From assembly GCA_001541255.1 (NCBI GenBank), contig LNQR01000056.1:23009-87008 (forward strand): a DNA stretch of 64,000 nt. The letters are read 5' to 3'. Under the pieces are notes generated by a model. It saw only the letters and a program-made list of their open reading frames with translations, was not told the origin of the DNA and made no database searches. This DNA is from Candidatus Magnetominusculus xianensis. GTDB taxonomy: Bacteria > Nitrospirota > Thermodesulfovibrionia > Thermodesulfovibrionales > Magnetobacteriaceae. This document shows positions 17,162-26,171 of this stretch, in pieces. Position numbers and translations under genes: made by a program. Numbering within the stretch: position 1 is the stretch's first letter; the number at the start of each line of letters is the position of its first letter.

Positions 17162-17908
17162 TCAACGCCCTATCGCAGGAGGAGGCATCATAGCTGTGGA
17201 TTGTTTTGCTCCAGGATTCTGAGGGGCAGCCGGAGGAGGCATGGGAAGTGCCGGTGGGGAGGGTAACTGAGCCGTTTGAGGGGGGGATGGCATATGAGCC
17301 GTTTGAGGATTAGACACCGGCGGCATAGGCATAAGTGGATGGCCTGGCGGCTGCGGTGTGGCAGTGGCAGTTTTTGTCGATTCGCCTGACTGCCTTACCT
17401 TTTTCTTCACAAAGTCAAATACCTTTACAATCAGTTTACTACCGTCTTTTGTGAATTCCACGTATTCAGGTGTAATAGCATTGACCGTATAACCGCTTAG
17501 GCTATCCCCTTCATGGACCAGACGCTGCCTTTGCCCCCTGCCTGTTGTAGTGTATGGAGTTTTCTTATCTTCTACGAATGCGGTATTTGCAGCCCCGGTT
17601 ATTGTGCCATAGACGATGAATTCGGGCACAGGGAGCTCTGCCTGTTGTTTTACTGGTTTTCTATCCGGATGAAAGAGATTTTTCTCTGTTACTACCATAT
17701 AATCGCCCCGTGCGAGCAGTTTTTTTGCATCGTCGAGCTTTACTTCTTCTGTATTGAGTCTCATTTTTTTATTTGTCGATATCTTTAGGTTGTCCTTTTC
17801 TTTAAATTTATAATATTCATAACCACCCATAAGCAAAATGATGAGAATGAGCGATATATTTAATACATTAAACTGCTCCATGTATTTCATATTAACAAAA
17901 CATCCCAC
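17162..17908 (-). CDS. GspC-like type II secretion inner-membrane protein with Pro-rich tail
   Basis: 248 residues from GTG 17906-17908; ATG codons at 17890 and 17881 are alternatives. One membrane segment (about 14-28) precedes a periplasmic segment with NLFHPDRKP, the hallmark start of the GspC homology region, and a beta domain (VPEFIVYGTI...FVEDKKT...EGDSLSGYTV...VEFTKDGSKLIVKVF). The last about 75 residues are Pro/Gln/Met-rich repeats, which replace the PDZ or coiled coil of classical GspC. It should couple the secretin GspD, encoded at 22.3 kb, to the inner-membrane platform. Last gene of the bioB-bioW operon. Confidence 0.72.
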   Translation of the reverse strand: MGCFVNMKYMEQFNVLNISLILIILLMGGYEYYKFKEKDNLKISTNKKMRLNTEEVKLDDAKKLLARGDYMVVTEKNLFHPDRKPVKQQAELPVPEFIVYGTITGAANTAFVEDKKTPYTTTGRGQRQRLVHEGDSLSGYTVNAITPEYVEFTKDGSKLIVKVFDFVKKKVRQSGESTKTATATPQPPGHPLMPMPPVSNPQTAHMPSPPQTAQLPSPPALPMPPPAAPQNPGAKQSTAMMPPPAIGR

Positions 17909-17913
17909 ATAAA

Positions 17914-18264
17914 TTATTTCTCCCTCTTATTGTCAAGTTCGTACTCGATAAAAGCAAGTTTTTGCGTAAGCTCTTTAATTCGGCTCTTTAACTCGGAAAT
18001 CAGCATAGAAAAATACATAAGAGATACAATTAAGATCAAGATTAGAAAAATAATTATCACAATAGGTGGATACCCGATGCCCAAAAAACGTGCCAGCGCG
18101 TTTATAAACGTATCCGCAAACGCCCCTGCAATTATTATCAGACTCACAACAAACCATAAAATAGAAAGGTCCTCTCTGAACCTCCTCCTCCTTACCAGCT
18201 CAAATATTATAAAAAATATCAAAAGCCCCGTCACTATTATAAATATGCGCGCCCCTAATGACAT
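17914..18264 (-). CDS. DUF2304 membrane protein
   Basis: 116 residues with three hydrophobic segments (about 5-22, 33-52, 66-90) and a charged coiled-coil tail (SRIKELTQKLAFIEYELDNK). This matches DUF2304 proteins, which commonly accompany DPM1-like family 2 glycosyltransferases, exactly the context here (the GT2 gene is 24 bp upstream). It may anchor or assist polyprenyl-phosphate sugar synthesis at the inner membrane; the activity is not established. Confidence 0.85.
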   Translation of the reverse strand: MSLGARIFIIVTGLLIFFIIFELVRRRRFREDLSILWFVVSLIIIAGAFADTFINALARFLGIGYPPIVIIIFLILILIVSLMYFSMLISELKSRIKELTQKLAFIEYELDNKREK

Positions 18265-18288
18265 ATCAAACCTCTCTGCGGCATTTTG

Positions 18289-18999
18289 TCAATCTCTCCT
18301 TAGTACTACCATAATTATCGCAAGAAACATCCTTATCATATATATCAGCGGCTTGATCCCGCTGTGCATCGATACACCGTCTAACCTGTTAAACATCTTA
18401 ACGGGCGTCTCTACTACAATAAATTTTTTCTTATGCAGAAGCATAATCATATTGGCATCAGGGTAGTCCAGTGGAAAGTTATCCCCATGCGACAGGTAAG
18501 ACAGCACAGAGCTGTCCATGAGCTGAAACCCGGAGGTCGGGTCTGTTATCCTCTTGCCCGTATATATACGTATTATAGCAGAGAACAGAGAAATCCCCGC
18601 CCTTTTCAAAATCCCTGCCTTGTAATCACTCTCAAGAAAGCGGGTTCCAATGACTACGTTTGCACTGTGCTGCGCCCTTGCCGTAAGAAGATTTTCTATA
18701 TAGGCAGGGTCATGCTGACCATCGGCGTCCATCGTTATAACAATGTCATAGTTCTTCTTTAATGCAAACCTGAAGCCAGACTGAAGTGCGCCGCCGTATC
18801 CAAGATTAAAGGCATGATTGATGACATGGGCGCCAAGCCCCCTGGAAATCTCCACAGTGTTGTCGCCCGAGCCATCACTCACTACAAGAATATCTGCTTC
18901 AGGCGAGGTACGGCGAATCTTTTCTATTACCGTCCCTATAGATTTCTCCTCATTATAGGCCGGTATGATTATCAATATTTTACTCATCTCAGTAAACAA
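18289..18999 (-). CDS. Family 2 glycosyltransferase, dolichol-phosphate-mannose-synthase-like
   Basis: 236 residues. The nucleotide-sugar fold begins IIIPAYNEEKSIGTVIEKI, with DGSGDNT and the metal-binding DADGQHDP; the acceptor region includes the GTRFLESDYK and TDPTSGFQLM segments typical of DPM1-like enzymes. It probably transfers a sugar to a polyprenyl phosphate on the cytoplasmic face. One C-terminal hydrophobic stretch (YMIRMFLAIIMVVL) could anchor it. The ATG overlaps the lipid kinase by 11 bp. Could serve lipid-linked donors for the TMTC-like protein at 8.6-10.1 kb, but that is conjecture. Confidence 0.9.
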   Translation of the reverse strand: MFTEMSKILIIIPAYNEEKSIGTVIEKIRRTSPEADILVVSDGSGDNTVEISRGLGAHVINHAFNLGYGGALQSGFRFALKKNYDIVITMDADGQHDPAYIENLLTARAQHSANVVIGTRFLESDYKAGILKRAGISLFSAIIRIYTGKRITDPTSGFQLMDSSVLSYLSHGDNFPLDYPDANMIMLLHKKKFIVVETPVKMFNRLDGVSMHSGIKPLIYMIRMFLAIIMVVLRRD

Positions 19000-19870
19000 G
19001 CCTCAGTGCCTTCTCAACAATATCCACTTCCAGAGGCGTCCTGCCAAGGTAATCCCCATCGACATGGACATGAAATGAACCGGTGTCTACTATCATTTTA
19101 CTAAACTCAACTTGCTCCACATATTTAGATTTACCAGAGGCGTGTCTGCCAAGAAATACATCAGCCACTGCCGTAAGCAGCTCTAATCTGTCCGAATAAC
19201 GAAATATCGTGGCATAGAGGCTGGGCCTTCTAATGTCAGCCCTTGGGGCCATGAGAAGGTTGCCCCCATAACACGCACCATTGCTTATTATAACCGTATT
19301 ACAGGCAATAACACCACTATCTATTGACATGTTCATTTTATCGAATTTTTCGTTAACTATGCAGTTTACACCACTCAGTATATAAGCGCCAATACCGGCG
19401 TATGCCTTCAGCCGTCTGTTAAGGCCGTAGACTGCCGCCGCGTCAAGCCCGGCACCGGCCATTTCAATAAAATATCTTATCTGCCCCTGCATCTTTATCC
19501 TGCCAAGTGCAACATCATGCGTTGTGCCGTTAATCAGCCTCCTGACAGCGTCCCTGATGCCGCCCTTTAGCCCAAGGTCATTACACAGCACACTAGAAGT
19601 ACCAAAAGGCAGCACCCCAACCCGCGTCTGTGAATATGCCGCCGCGTTAGCCACCTCGTTAATAGTGCCGTCACCACCGGCTGAGACTATCATAGAGTAT
19701 GCCTCTTTTACCGCCTGTCTTGTTCTGGATTCTGCATCACCGGTTTTTTTCGTAAAGTATACATCGACACTGAATCCACCCTCTTTAAACGTGTCTACGG
19801 CTGTCTGGAGCCTTTCTGGTTTAAACGTCCCCGCTTTTGGATTAACTATTATCAGTACCGGTAAGCTCAT
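18989..19870 (-). CDS. Diacylglycerol/sphingosine-kinase-family lipid kinase
   Basis: 293 residues, the size of YegS/BmrU proteins. The catalytic domain opens IIVNPKAGTFK and holds the ATP-binding SAGGDGTINEVANA; the second domain contains GSF/HVDGDYLGRTPLEVDI, as in bacterial lipid kinases. Likely phosphorylates a lipid hydroxyl at the inner membrane. It overlaps bioW by 29 bp and the GT2 gene by 11 bp, so it belongs to the same transcript, although it has no obvious link to biotin. Confidence 0.9.
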   Translation of the reverse strand: MSLPVLIIVNPKAGTFKPERLQTAVDTFKEGGFSVDVYFTKKTGDAESRTRQAVKEAYSMIVSAGGDGTINEVANAAAYSQTRVGVLPFGTSSVLCNDLGLKGGIRDAVRRLINGTTHDVALGRIKMQGQIRYFIEMAGAGLDAAAVYGLNRRLKAYAGIGAYILSGVNCIVNEKFDKMNMSIDSGVIACNTVIISNGACYGGNLLMAPRADIRRPSLYATIFRYSDRLELLTAVADVFLGRHASGKSKYVEQVEFSKMIVDTGSFHVHVDGDYLGRTPLEVDIVEKALRLVY

Positions 19871-20636
19871 GTAACTCCTTTATACCATTAATACCGCCGA
19901 ACTTATCAATCATCACCGGCGTATGCCGTAGATAGTCTGTCAGGGCGTTAATATCTGCCCCCCTTTCAATAAATAATACGCGCCCGCCTTTAGCGTCCCC
20001 TTCCCTTTTAATATGTGGGATTCTTATGTAGCCCATCTCGCGGCTGCTCACGTATCCCGTCGTATAGTCTGGATTGTCAGAGATACAGAGCTCTGCTGAT
20101 ACGCCCTCACATGAGGCGGTCTTAGAGGCAAGAACAACGGCCTCAAGCACGCGCGTCTGCCGCACGAGCCCGGCGTCTGCGGCAATAAACTCTGCAATGG
20201 CCTTGTCTTCTATTCCAAAGCGGCTTACCCTGATGCCGCCTGGGGATTCGAGATCGAGCCTTTCTCCAGTAGTGGACTCAACAAGGGCTGCACCGCCAAG
20301 CTGCGAAGCGCCTTCGATTATATTCAGGGCAGCAGAGACTGCTTCAGCGCTGATACCCGCACAGGTTAATAGCGCGTGGACGGCGCCGCGAGCGGCCATT
20401 TCGTCTGAAATCCTGCATGTAGTAATTGGCAGTGTTGATATTTTCATCACAACGCAATCGATTTTTTCGATTGTCACAGTAATGCTGTCGGGCTTACCGC
20501 GCGAGTGATTAAGCGCCCTGTGAATAAGGGCGATTGTATTGTCGCCGATTAGTCCTTCGTTATAGATACCCTCGGCCCCGGATATGTGCCGCCCGCCGCA
20601 AGATGCCCTCATGCGAATGCTGTATTGTGTTGTCAT
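19842..20636 (-). CDS. bioW: 6-carboxyhexanoate-CoA ligase (pimeloyl-CoA synthetase)
   Basis: 264 residues, the normal BioW size. The N-terminus (YSIRMRASCGGRHISGAEGI) and the downstream SRGKPDSITVTIEKI are hallmarks, and the ATP/pimelate region carries GGIRVSRFGI and RIPHIKREGDAKGGRVLFI. It activates free pimelate to pimeloyl-CoA, the first precursor of biotin. Its ATG overlaps the bioB TGA by 4 bp. Presence of BioW means pimelate is used directly and a BioC/BioH route is not required. Confidence 0.93.
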   Translation of the reverse strand: MTTQYSIRMRASCGGRHISGAEGIYNEGLIGDNTIALIHRALNHSRGKPDSITVTIEKIDCVVMKISTLPITTCRISDEMAARGAVHALLTCAGISAEAVSAALNIIEGASQLGGAALVESTTGERLDLESPGGIRVSRFGIEDKAIAEFIAADAGLVRQTRVLEAVVLASKTASCEGVSAELCISDNPDYTTGYVSSREMGYIRIPHIKREGDAKGGRVLFIERGADINALTDYLRHTPVMIDKFGGINGIKELHELTGTDNS

Positions 20637-21628
20637 GAATATCTCAGCCCCAGTGTGTCTATTAAGTTGAGGTCGTCTGCCTCTGCCCGTCCCATTGTGG
20701 TAAGATAATTACCGATGAGAAGGCCATCGGCACCGGCCATAAATATAAGTGAATTCAACTGGCCGAGGGTTTGAAGCCTGCCGCCGCATATTCGTATTTC
20801 TTTATCGGGAAGAATGAACCTGTAAATGGCAATAATTTTCAGCGCTTCAAGGGGGTCAAGCGTGGGTTTACCTCCCATTTTCGTACCCTCAATCGGCGTA
20901 AGAAAATTAACAGGCACTGAGTCCACCTCCAAATCCCTGAGTAAGAATGCCATATCAAGCCTGTCCGCCCACTGCTCACCCATGCCAAATATCCCCCCGC
21001 TGCAAAGCGAACACCCAGCGGCCTTTACCGTCTCGATAGTGCGTAGTTTATCATTAAATGAATGAGTGGTACAAATCTCGGGGAAAAAAGCGGGCGATGT
21101 CTCAAGATTGTGATGATAGCGGTTAAGACCCGCGTCAATGAGGGCGTCAAGCTGTTCGCCTTCGATAAAGCCCAGAGTGGCACAGGGCAAAAGTCCGGCT
21201 TCTTTGATGGCTGAGACCATAGCGGCAAGCTTACCGACGTCTTTGTCAGAGACGGCGCGGCCGCCTGTGACAACGCAGAAGCGTTTTGATTTGTGATTAC
21301 CGGCCTCAATAGCCGCCTTTTTTACAATAGCCGGAGGTTTTAAGGGGTATCTGCCGATTGGGGCAGCACTGATTGATGACTGGGCGCAAAAGGCACAGTC
21401 CTCAGAGCAGCCACCTGCTCTGGCGTTTAATATTGAACAAAGGTCTATGGTATCGCCCCTGAAGTGGTCTCGAATGGAGTTAGCCGCGGCGAGAAGCTCA
21501 AACAATGCAGTGCCGTGGGCGGCAGTAAGCCCTGATGCCTCGTCTTTGTTAATCCTCCCGCCTTCGATAACCTTATCTCTGAGCGCTGAAATGACCGTTC
21601 GCTTACTGTGCGCTTCCTGTAATTTCAC
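20633..21628 (-). CDS. bioB: Biotin synthase, radical SAM
   Basis: 331 residues from GTG at 21626-21628. The open frame extends to a TTG at 21658, but that includes a likely -10 box and would add an odd hydrophobic leader, so GTG is preferred. The radical-SAM cluster is in GGCSEDCAFCAQSS (CxxxCxxC), with YHHNLETSP, the NFLTPIEGTK motif and the auxiliary-cluster Arg region (ICGGRLQTLGQLNSLIF). It inserts sulfur into dethiobiotin. Leads the bioB-bioW operon; bioA lies 41 kb away in the window. Confidence 0.95.
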   Translation of the reverse strand: MKLQEAHSKRTVISALRDKVIEGGRINKDEASGLTAAHGTALFELLAAANSIRDHFRGDTIDLCSILNARAGGCSEDCAFCAQSSISAAPIGRYPLKPPAIVKKAAIEAGNHKSKRFCVVTGGRAVSDKDVGKLAAMVSAIKEAGLLPCATLGFIEGEQLDALIDAGLNRYHHNLETSPAFFPEICTTHSFNDKLRTIETVKAAGCSLCSGGIFGMGEQWADRLDMAFLLRDLEVDSVPVNFLTPIEGTKMGGKPTLDPLEALKIIAIYRFILPDKEIRICGGRLQTLGQLNSLIFMAGADGLLIGNYLTTMGRAEADDLNLIDTLGLRYS

Positions 21629-21635
21629 AACCGTA

Positions 21636-21644
21636 AGTATAGCA
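21636..21644 (-). promoter_or_regulatory. Extended -10 promoter of bioB
   Basis: On the minus strand TGC-TATACT (TATACT = 21636-21641, TGC = 21642-21644) is a good extended -10. Only 7 bases separate it from the preferred GTG start, so the transcript would begin at or next to the start codon: a possibly leaderless mRNA. No clear -35. Confidence 0.5.
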
Positions 21645-22005
21645 ATAATTTTGTTCAAATTCTACAAATATTTTCTATGTCCTACTAATATCGTAGATTT
21701 TCACAAAGCCTCTGTCGAGACTAAAGGTTCTCTCGATAACTTTTGTGGGAAAGCCAACTGTGGAAGGCAACCAAATCATGATGAAAACCTGCCAGACGAT
21801 AGAGGAAGGCATGAAAATACAAAAGGAGATGAGAGAGAAGATAAAAAAGTGGAGGGATGAAAATGCAAAGAAGAAATAGAGAGCGATAGTCTATCGTGTC
21901 AGATGAAACCGTTAACCTCAGCTTGTGTTGGGGCTAACAGTTTTACTTTTTTATATACCATTGATTATGCGATATTATATAATATAATAGTGAGGCAATA
22001 GAAAT

Positions 22006-22227
22006 ATGAACAGAACCATTAATATAGCTTTCTTGTATATACCAATCTCAAATTATGTACTATTACATTTTTTATGTATAGGACAATGTTATGGAGAAGA
22101 TGAAAATCTTAAAAAACGTCTGTTAAATGATACTCTACTTTTTGTTTCTGATACAAAGTAACCGATGCTTATAAAGAAACTGTAGGTAAAGCTACCAATA
22201 ATATTTTGATATGTGAGATATTATGAC
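22006..22227 (+). pseudogene. Remnant of a small secreted protein, frameshifted
   Basis: ATG 22006 to TAA 22161 encodes 51 residues beginning with a hydrophobic, signal-like stretch and ending LLNDTLLFVSDTK. A different frame continues directly (VTDAYKETVGKATNNILICEIL, stop near 22225), as expected if one frameshift split a longer reading frame. The full 21629-22266 gap otherwise holds only a 33-codon Lys-rich frame at 21778-21879 (ATG ATG start, ending KKWRDENAKKK) of doubtful reality. Confidence 0.35.
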
Positions 22228-22266
22228 ACATTGTGGCGTAGGCGTCCACTTCAGAAGATACCGCCG

Positions 22267-24657
22267 TTATTTCTTACCGGGTTCATCAGCAGGTGGCCCC
22301 CCGGAGCTTCCCTTCTGGGCCTTTTTATCTGGAATTAAATCATTCTTATCTTTTGACAGCATTTTTTTCAAACCGATGAGTTTCTCTTTGAAGTCCTCTG
22401 TCATCATGGCAGCATCGGCAAGGTTTTTTACCACATGAGGGGTAATTATTATCATTAGTTCTGTTCTGTTGTGTGACTTTTCCTTATAGCCGAACAGCCC
22501 GCCTATTAATGGAATCTTGCTCAGGAGCGGGATTCCCTGCTGAGTGTTAGTGATTTTATCCTGTATCAACCCTCCGATTGCTATGCTTGCCCCATCCTGT
22601 ACAACAAGGTTTGTGGTTACGCTTCTTACGTTAATAGTGGGGGAGTCAACGCCCGGCGTTGTCACTGTATCTTTTACGTCTGAGACCTCCTGCGTTACAT
22701 CAAGCTTTACAAGACCGCTGTCATTTATTTGCGGCTTTACCTTCAGGATTACGCCGGTATCCTGATATTGATACTGGTTCTGTATGCTTGTAGTTCCTGT
22801 CACATTTGATTGTGATGTTACTATTGGAACTTTGTCGCCCACCTGTATTTTTGCCTCGTTATTGTCTGATACCAGGATGGTGGGGTTTGACAAGACACTG
22901 ATGTCGGTTTCAGTCGCAAGGGTCTGAATCATTGCCGATAATAACCCTGCACCATTGAATACGGCATATGTCAATCCCGTTGTCTTCGAAAACAACGGAG
23001 CGGTAAGTCCTATTTTGCTGCCCTCTTCTACCATCGCCGCACCGGTGTATTTGTGATTATTTACAGTTATGTTGTTAGCCAAAAACCACTGGACTCCATA
23101 CTTCAGAGAATCGGTAAGGTTCACCTCAATAATAAGGGCCTCTATTAACACCTGCCTGGGAACAGAGTCGAGCTTTTTTATCAGCTCCTCAATATATAGA
23201 TAATCCTTCGGCAGGGCCAGAATAATAAGTGAGTTGAGTTTCTCGTCGTAATAAATCTTCGTCTCTGAGGAAACAAGGATAGAATTCGCTGCGTTTATTG
23301 CGCTTGCAGTGGTCGATTTTTTCGTGTCCTTTGTGCTGTCAGTCTTCGTTGTCGATGTCGGAGAGGTCAGCGTTGATGTCAGTGTTGATTTTGAGGAGGA
23401 GGACTTATCAGATGTCGAAGTAGTTGCCGTGGTCAGCGACTTATCCTGTGAGGACTTGGATGCCCCTGAATCGGTAAATATCTGTGAAAGTATAGACATA
23501 ATATGTTCGGCCTGACTGTTTTGCAGTGGATACACATAGATTCTCGGCTTCGCGCCTTCAAATACGTTATCTATGATGTCCACCCATTTTTTGAAATGTT
23601 TGAGAAACTGTTCGTCCGGGGCTACTACCAGGATAGCGTTTAATTTCTCGATTGGCAGATATTTCATTTTCAAGCTATCTTTCGTAGTGGCAGTAAACAG
23701 CGGGAATGTGCCCTTGAGGTCATCGATGACGTCTTTGATGCTGAGATTTTTGAATACGAACAGTTCAACCTTTACATCTTTAAACGCATCGTCGTCAAAG
23801 ATATTTACAATCTTCAGGAGCCTTTGAATGTTTTCATCTGTGTCCGAGATTATCAGGCAGTTCTTACCGGGCACTTCTTTAATAATCGCCCCTGTGCTTA
23901 GAAAAGGCGTAAGGATTTCCAGCATATCCTTGGAGTTCATAAAATTCAGAGGGATTATCTGAACCATTGAAAAACCTTTGACCTGCATCCCCTGTGCGTC
24001 CTTTCCATACTTGACCCCTACCGGTTCTTTGCTAATATCGGCAAGGGGGACAAGTCTGTAGAGGCCGTTCTCCTCCATGATGCTTACCCCGTTGAGTCTG
24101 AAAATAGTTGACATAATGGGCAGTACATCAGAGTTAGAGACCGGCCTTACGGTTTTAAAGGTAATCCTGCCCTTAACGCGCGCGTCGATAAGATAGTTCA
24201 CCTTGAGGATTTCACCAAAAACCGTATGGGCTATCTCAAATATGTCGGCGTCGTCGAAGGAGAGGCCAATGTTATTCGGGCCTGACTGCTGAACCACCTG
24301 AGGCAGCGGGGCTGAGACAAGAGGAGGGGGTGGTTGAGCCGACGTCTGATTTGTAGTCTTATTATCTGGCGGTGGCGGCGTACTCTGGCCGGTGTTTGAG
24401 GTAGTGACCTTTGCCGGTGGCGGCATCATAGGGGGTGTTGAGGGCGGTACCGGGAACAGTATCGATATATTATCCACAATACCGGGCGGCAATGGCTGGC
24501 GCGGTGGCGGCGGTAACTGAAACCCTTGCGGTGGTACGTTTGGCGGCGGCTGAATCTGTTCCTGTCCCTGAGTTGTAGAAAGGAACGACAACAGTATCAG
24601 GGCTGATGTGACAAACACCACTGACAGATATTTTTTGCCTTGCTGCGCTTTTTTCAT
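22267..24657 (-). CDS. gspD: Type II secretion system secretin
   Basis: 796 residues. A signal peptide (to about 31) is followed by an unusually long Pro-rich linker (about 35-125), then the N0 domain (GLSFDDADIFEIAHTVFGEI), ring-building N1-N3 domains and the secretin barrel (VLSNPTILVSDNNEAKIQVGDKVPIV, VRSVTTNLVVQDG, and RTELMIIITPHVV near the end). Residues about 395-455 are a Ser/Thr/Lys/Asp low-complexity insert between N-domains. It forms the outer-membrane pore of type II secretion. It stands alone here; a GspC-like gene is 4.4 kb downstream and other gsp genes are not in the window. Confidence 0.93.
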   Translation of the reverse strand: MKKAQQGKKYLSVVFVTSALILLSFLSTTQGQEQIQPPPNVPPQGFQLPPPPRQPLPPGIVDNISILFPVPPSTPPMMPPPAKVTTSNTGQSTPPPPDNKTTNQTSAQPPPPLVSAPLPQVVQQSGPNNIGLSFDDADIFEIAHTVFGEILKVNYLIDARVKGRITFKTVRPVSNSDVLPIMSTIFRLNGVSIMEENGLYRLVPLADISKEPVGVKYGKDAQGMQVKGFSMVQIIPLNFMNSKDMLEILTPFLSTGAIIKEVPGKNCLIISDTDENIQRLLKIVNIFDDDAFKDVKVELFVFKNLSIKDVIDDLKGTFPLFTATTKDSLKMKYLPIEKLNAILVVAPDEQFLKHFKKWVDIIDNVFEGAKPRIYVYPLQNSQAEHIMSILSQIFTDSGASKSSQDKSLTTATTSTSDKSSSSKSTLTSTLTSPTSTTKTDSTKDTKKSTTASAINAANSILVSSETKIYYDEKLNSLIILALPKDYLYIEELIKKLDSVPRQVLIEALIIEVNLTDSLKYGVQWFLANNITVNNHKYTGAAMVEEGSKIGLTAPLFSKTTGLTYAVFNGAGLLSAMIQTLATETDISVLSNPTILVSDNNEAKIQVGDKVPIVTSQSNVTGTTSIQNQYQYQDTGVILKVKPQINDSGLVKLDVTQEVSDVKDTVTTPGVDSPTINVRSVTTNLVVQDGASIAIGGLIQDKITNTQQGIPLLSKIPLIGGLFGYKEKSHNRTELMIIITPHVVKNLADAAMMTEDFKEKLIGLKKMLSKDKNDLIPDKKAQKGSSGGPPADEPGKK

Positions 24658-24922
24658 AATAGTTAGACGTAATAAGATACACTTAATTATACGTAATTAT
24701 CAAGCAATATATTGCCCTAAGACATATAAACGGCGTCACGGACTGAAATTTTTGACAATAAGGCGGTCTCATCGGGTAAAAGACTATGCGGCGGCTATTG
24801 TTTTATCTTCCTAAATTTTGTTATGTTGTCATGTGATGCCGATTCGGAGATAGCATTTAAGGGCTGGTTGTCAGCAGTGATGAGGTATCACTTAGAATAA
24901 GAACTACAGGAGGATTTCAGGT

Positions 24923-26155
24923 ATGGGTTTTGTTGAGGGTTTGAAGTGCCGGGAGTGTGGCCGGGAGTATAAGGTTGACCCGATTTATGTATGTGAGTTT
25001 TGCTTTGGCCCGCTTGAGGCCGTTTATGATTATAAAAAAATAAAAAAATCTCTTAATCGAAAGAAAATCCTTCAGCGTGAAAAAAATCTCTGGCGCTACA
25101 AAGAACTTCTCCCTATAGACGGCGAGCCTCAGGTAGGGCTTAACTCAGGGTTTACCCCATTGGTCGAGACAAAAAACCTTGCACGGGAACTGGGAGTGAA
25201 AACACTCTACGTAAAGGACGACACGGTTGTGCATCCTACACTTTCATTCAAGGACAGAGTAGTGGCTGTTGCCCTGACAAAGGCAAAGGAATTCGGATTT
25301 GACACGGTTGCCTGCGCCTCGACTGGTAATCTGGCACACTCCGTCTCTGCACACGGCGCTAAGGCCGGACTTAAGAGATTTATTTTTATACCTGCAACCC
25401 TTGAAGCCAGCAAAATAACCGCAGCCCTCATCTATGAGCCAAACCTTATTGCCGTTGACGGTAACTATGACGACGTTAACCGTCTGTGCAGCGAGATAGC
25501 CAATAAGTACAAGTGGGCATTTGTAAACATAAACATTCGGCCATTCTACGCCGAGGGGTCAAAGACCCTTGGCTTTGAGATTGTTGAGCAGTTGGGCTGG
25601 AACGCCCCTGACAACGTAGTCGTGCCGTGCGCCAGCGGGTCTCTGCTGACAAAGGTATGGAAGAGTTTTAAGGAGTTCCACGAGATTGGCGTAATAAAGA
25701 AACTAGAGACAAAGGTCTTTGCAGCCCAGGCGCAGGGGTGTAACCCAATCGCAGCGGCGCTGAAAAGCCACACCGACGTTATAAGGCCGATGAAGCCTAA
25801 TACGATAGCAAAATCCCTCGCAATCGGCAATCCCGCCGACGGTTATTATGCCGTCAAGGTAGTTCAGGAAACAGGCGGCTGCGGCGAGGAAGTCACAGAC
25901 CAGGAGATCATTGACGGCATAAAACTCCTTGCAAGGACAGAGGGGATATTTGCTGAGACTGCCGGAGGCGTTACAGTAGCAGTCACAAAGAAACTCATAG
26001 AAAATGGCTGCATAGGGAAAAATGACACCACCGTTATCTGCGTAACAGGCAATGGGCTGAAAACACAGGAGGCCCTTAACGGTCAAATGCTGAAGGCGCA
26101 CTACATACCACCGAACATGGAATCTTTTGAAGAGGTTTTATCAAACATAAAGTAG
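24923..26155 (+). CDS. thrC: Threonine synthase (zinc-ribbon type)
   Basis: 410 residues. An N-terminal zinc ribbon has C9, C12, C24 and C27 (CRECGREY...CEFCFGP). The PLP lysine is K110 in HPTLSFKDR, and the phosphate-binding loop is ASTGNLAHS. It converts O-phosphohomoserine to threonine. A strong AGGAGG precedes the ATG. It begins a four-gene operon with a MoaD-like carrier, a NIL-domain protein and a second thrC paralogue; with a sulfur carrier next to it, use of a thiocarboxylate nucleophile instead of water is worth considering for one of the two paralogues, but nothing in the sequence proves it. Confidence 0.88.
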   Translation: MGFVEGLKCRECGREYKVDPIYVCEFCFGPLEAVYDYKKIKKSLNRKKILQREKNLWRYKELLPIDGEPQVGLNSGFTPLVETKNLARELGVKTLYVKDDTVVHPTLSFKDRVVAVALTKAKEFGFDTVACASTGNLAHSVSAHGAKAGLKRFIFIPATLEASKITAALIYEPNLIAVDGNYDDVNRLCSEIANKYKWAFVNINIRPFYAEGSKTLGFEIVEQLGWNAPDNVVVPCASGSLLTKVWKSFKEFHEIGVIKKLETKVFAAQAQGCNPIAAALKSHTDVIRPMKPNTIAKSLAIGNPADGYYAVKVVQETGGCGEEVTDQEIIDGIKLLARTEGIFAETAGGVTVAVTKKLIENGCIGKNDTTVICVTGNGLKTQEALNGQMLKAHYIPPNMESFEEVLSNIK

Positions 26156-26171
26156 ATATTAAGGAGGATAT

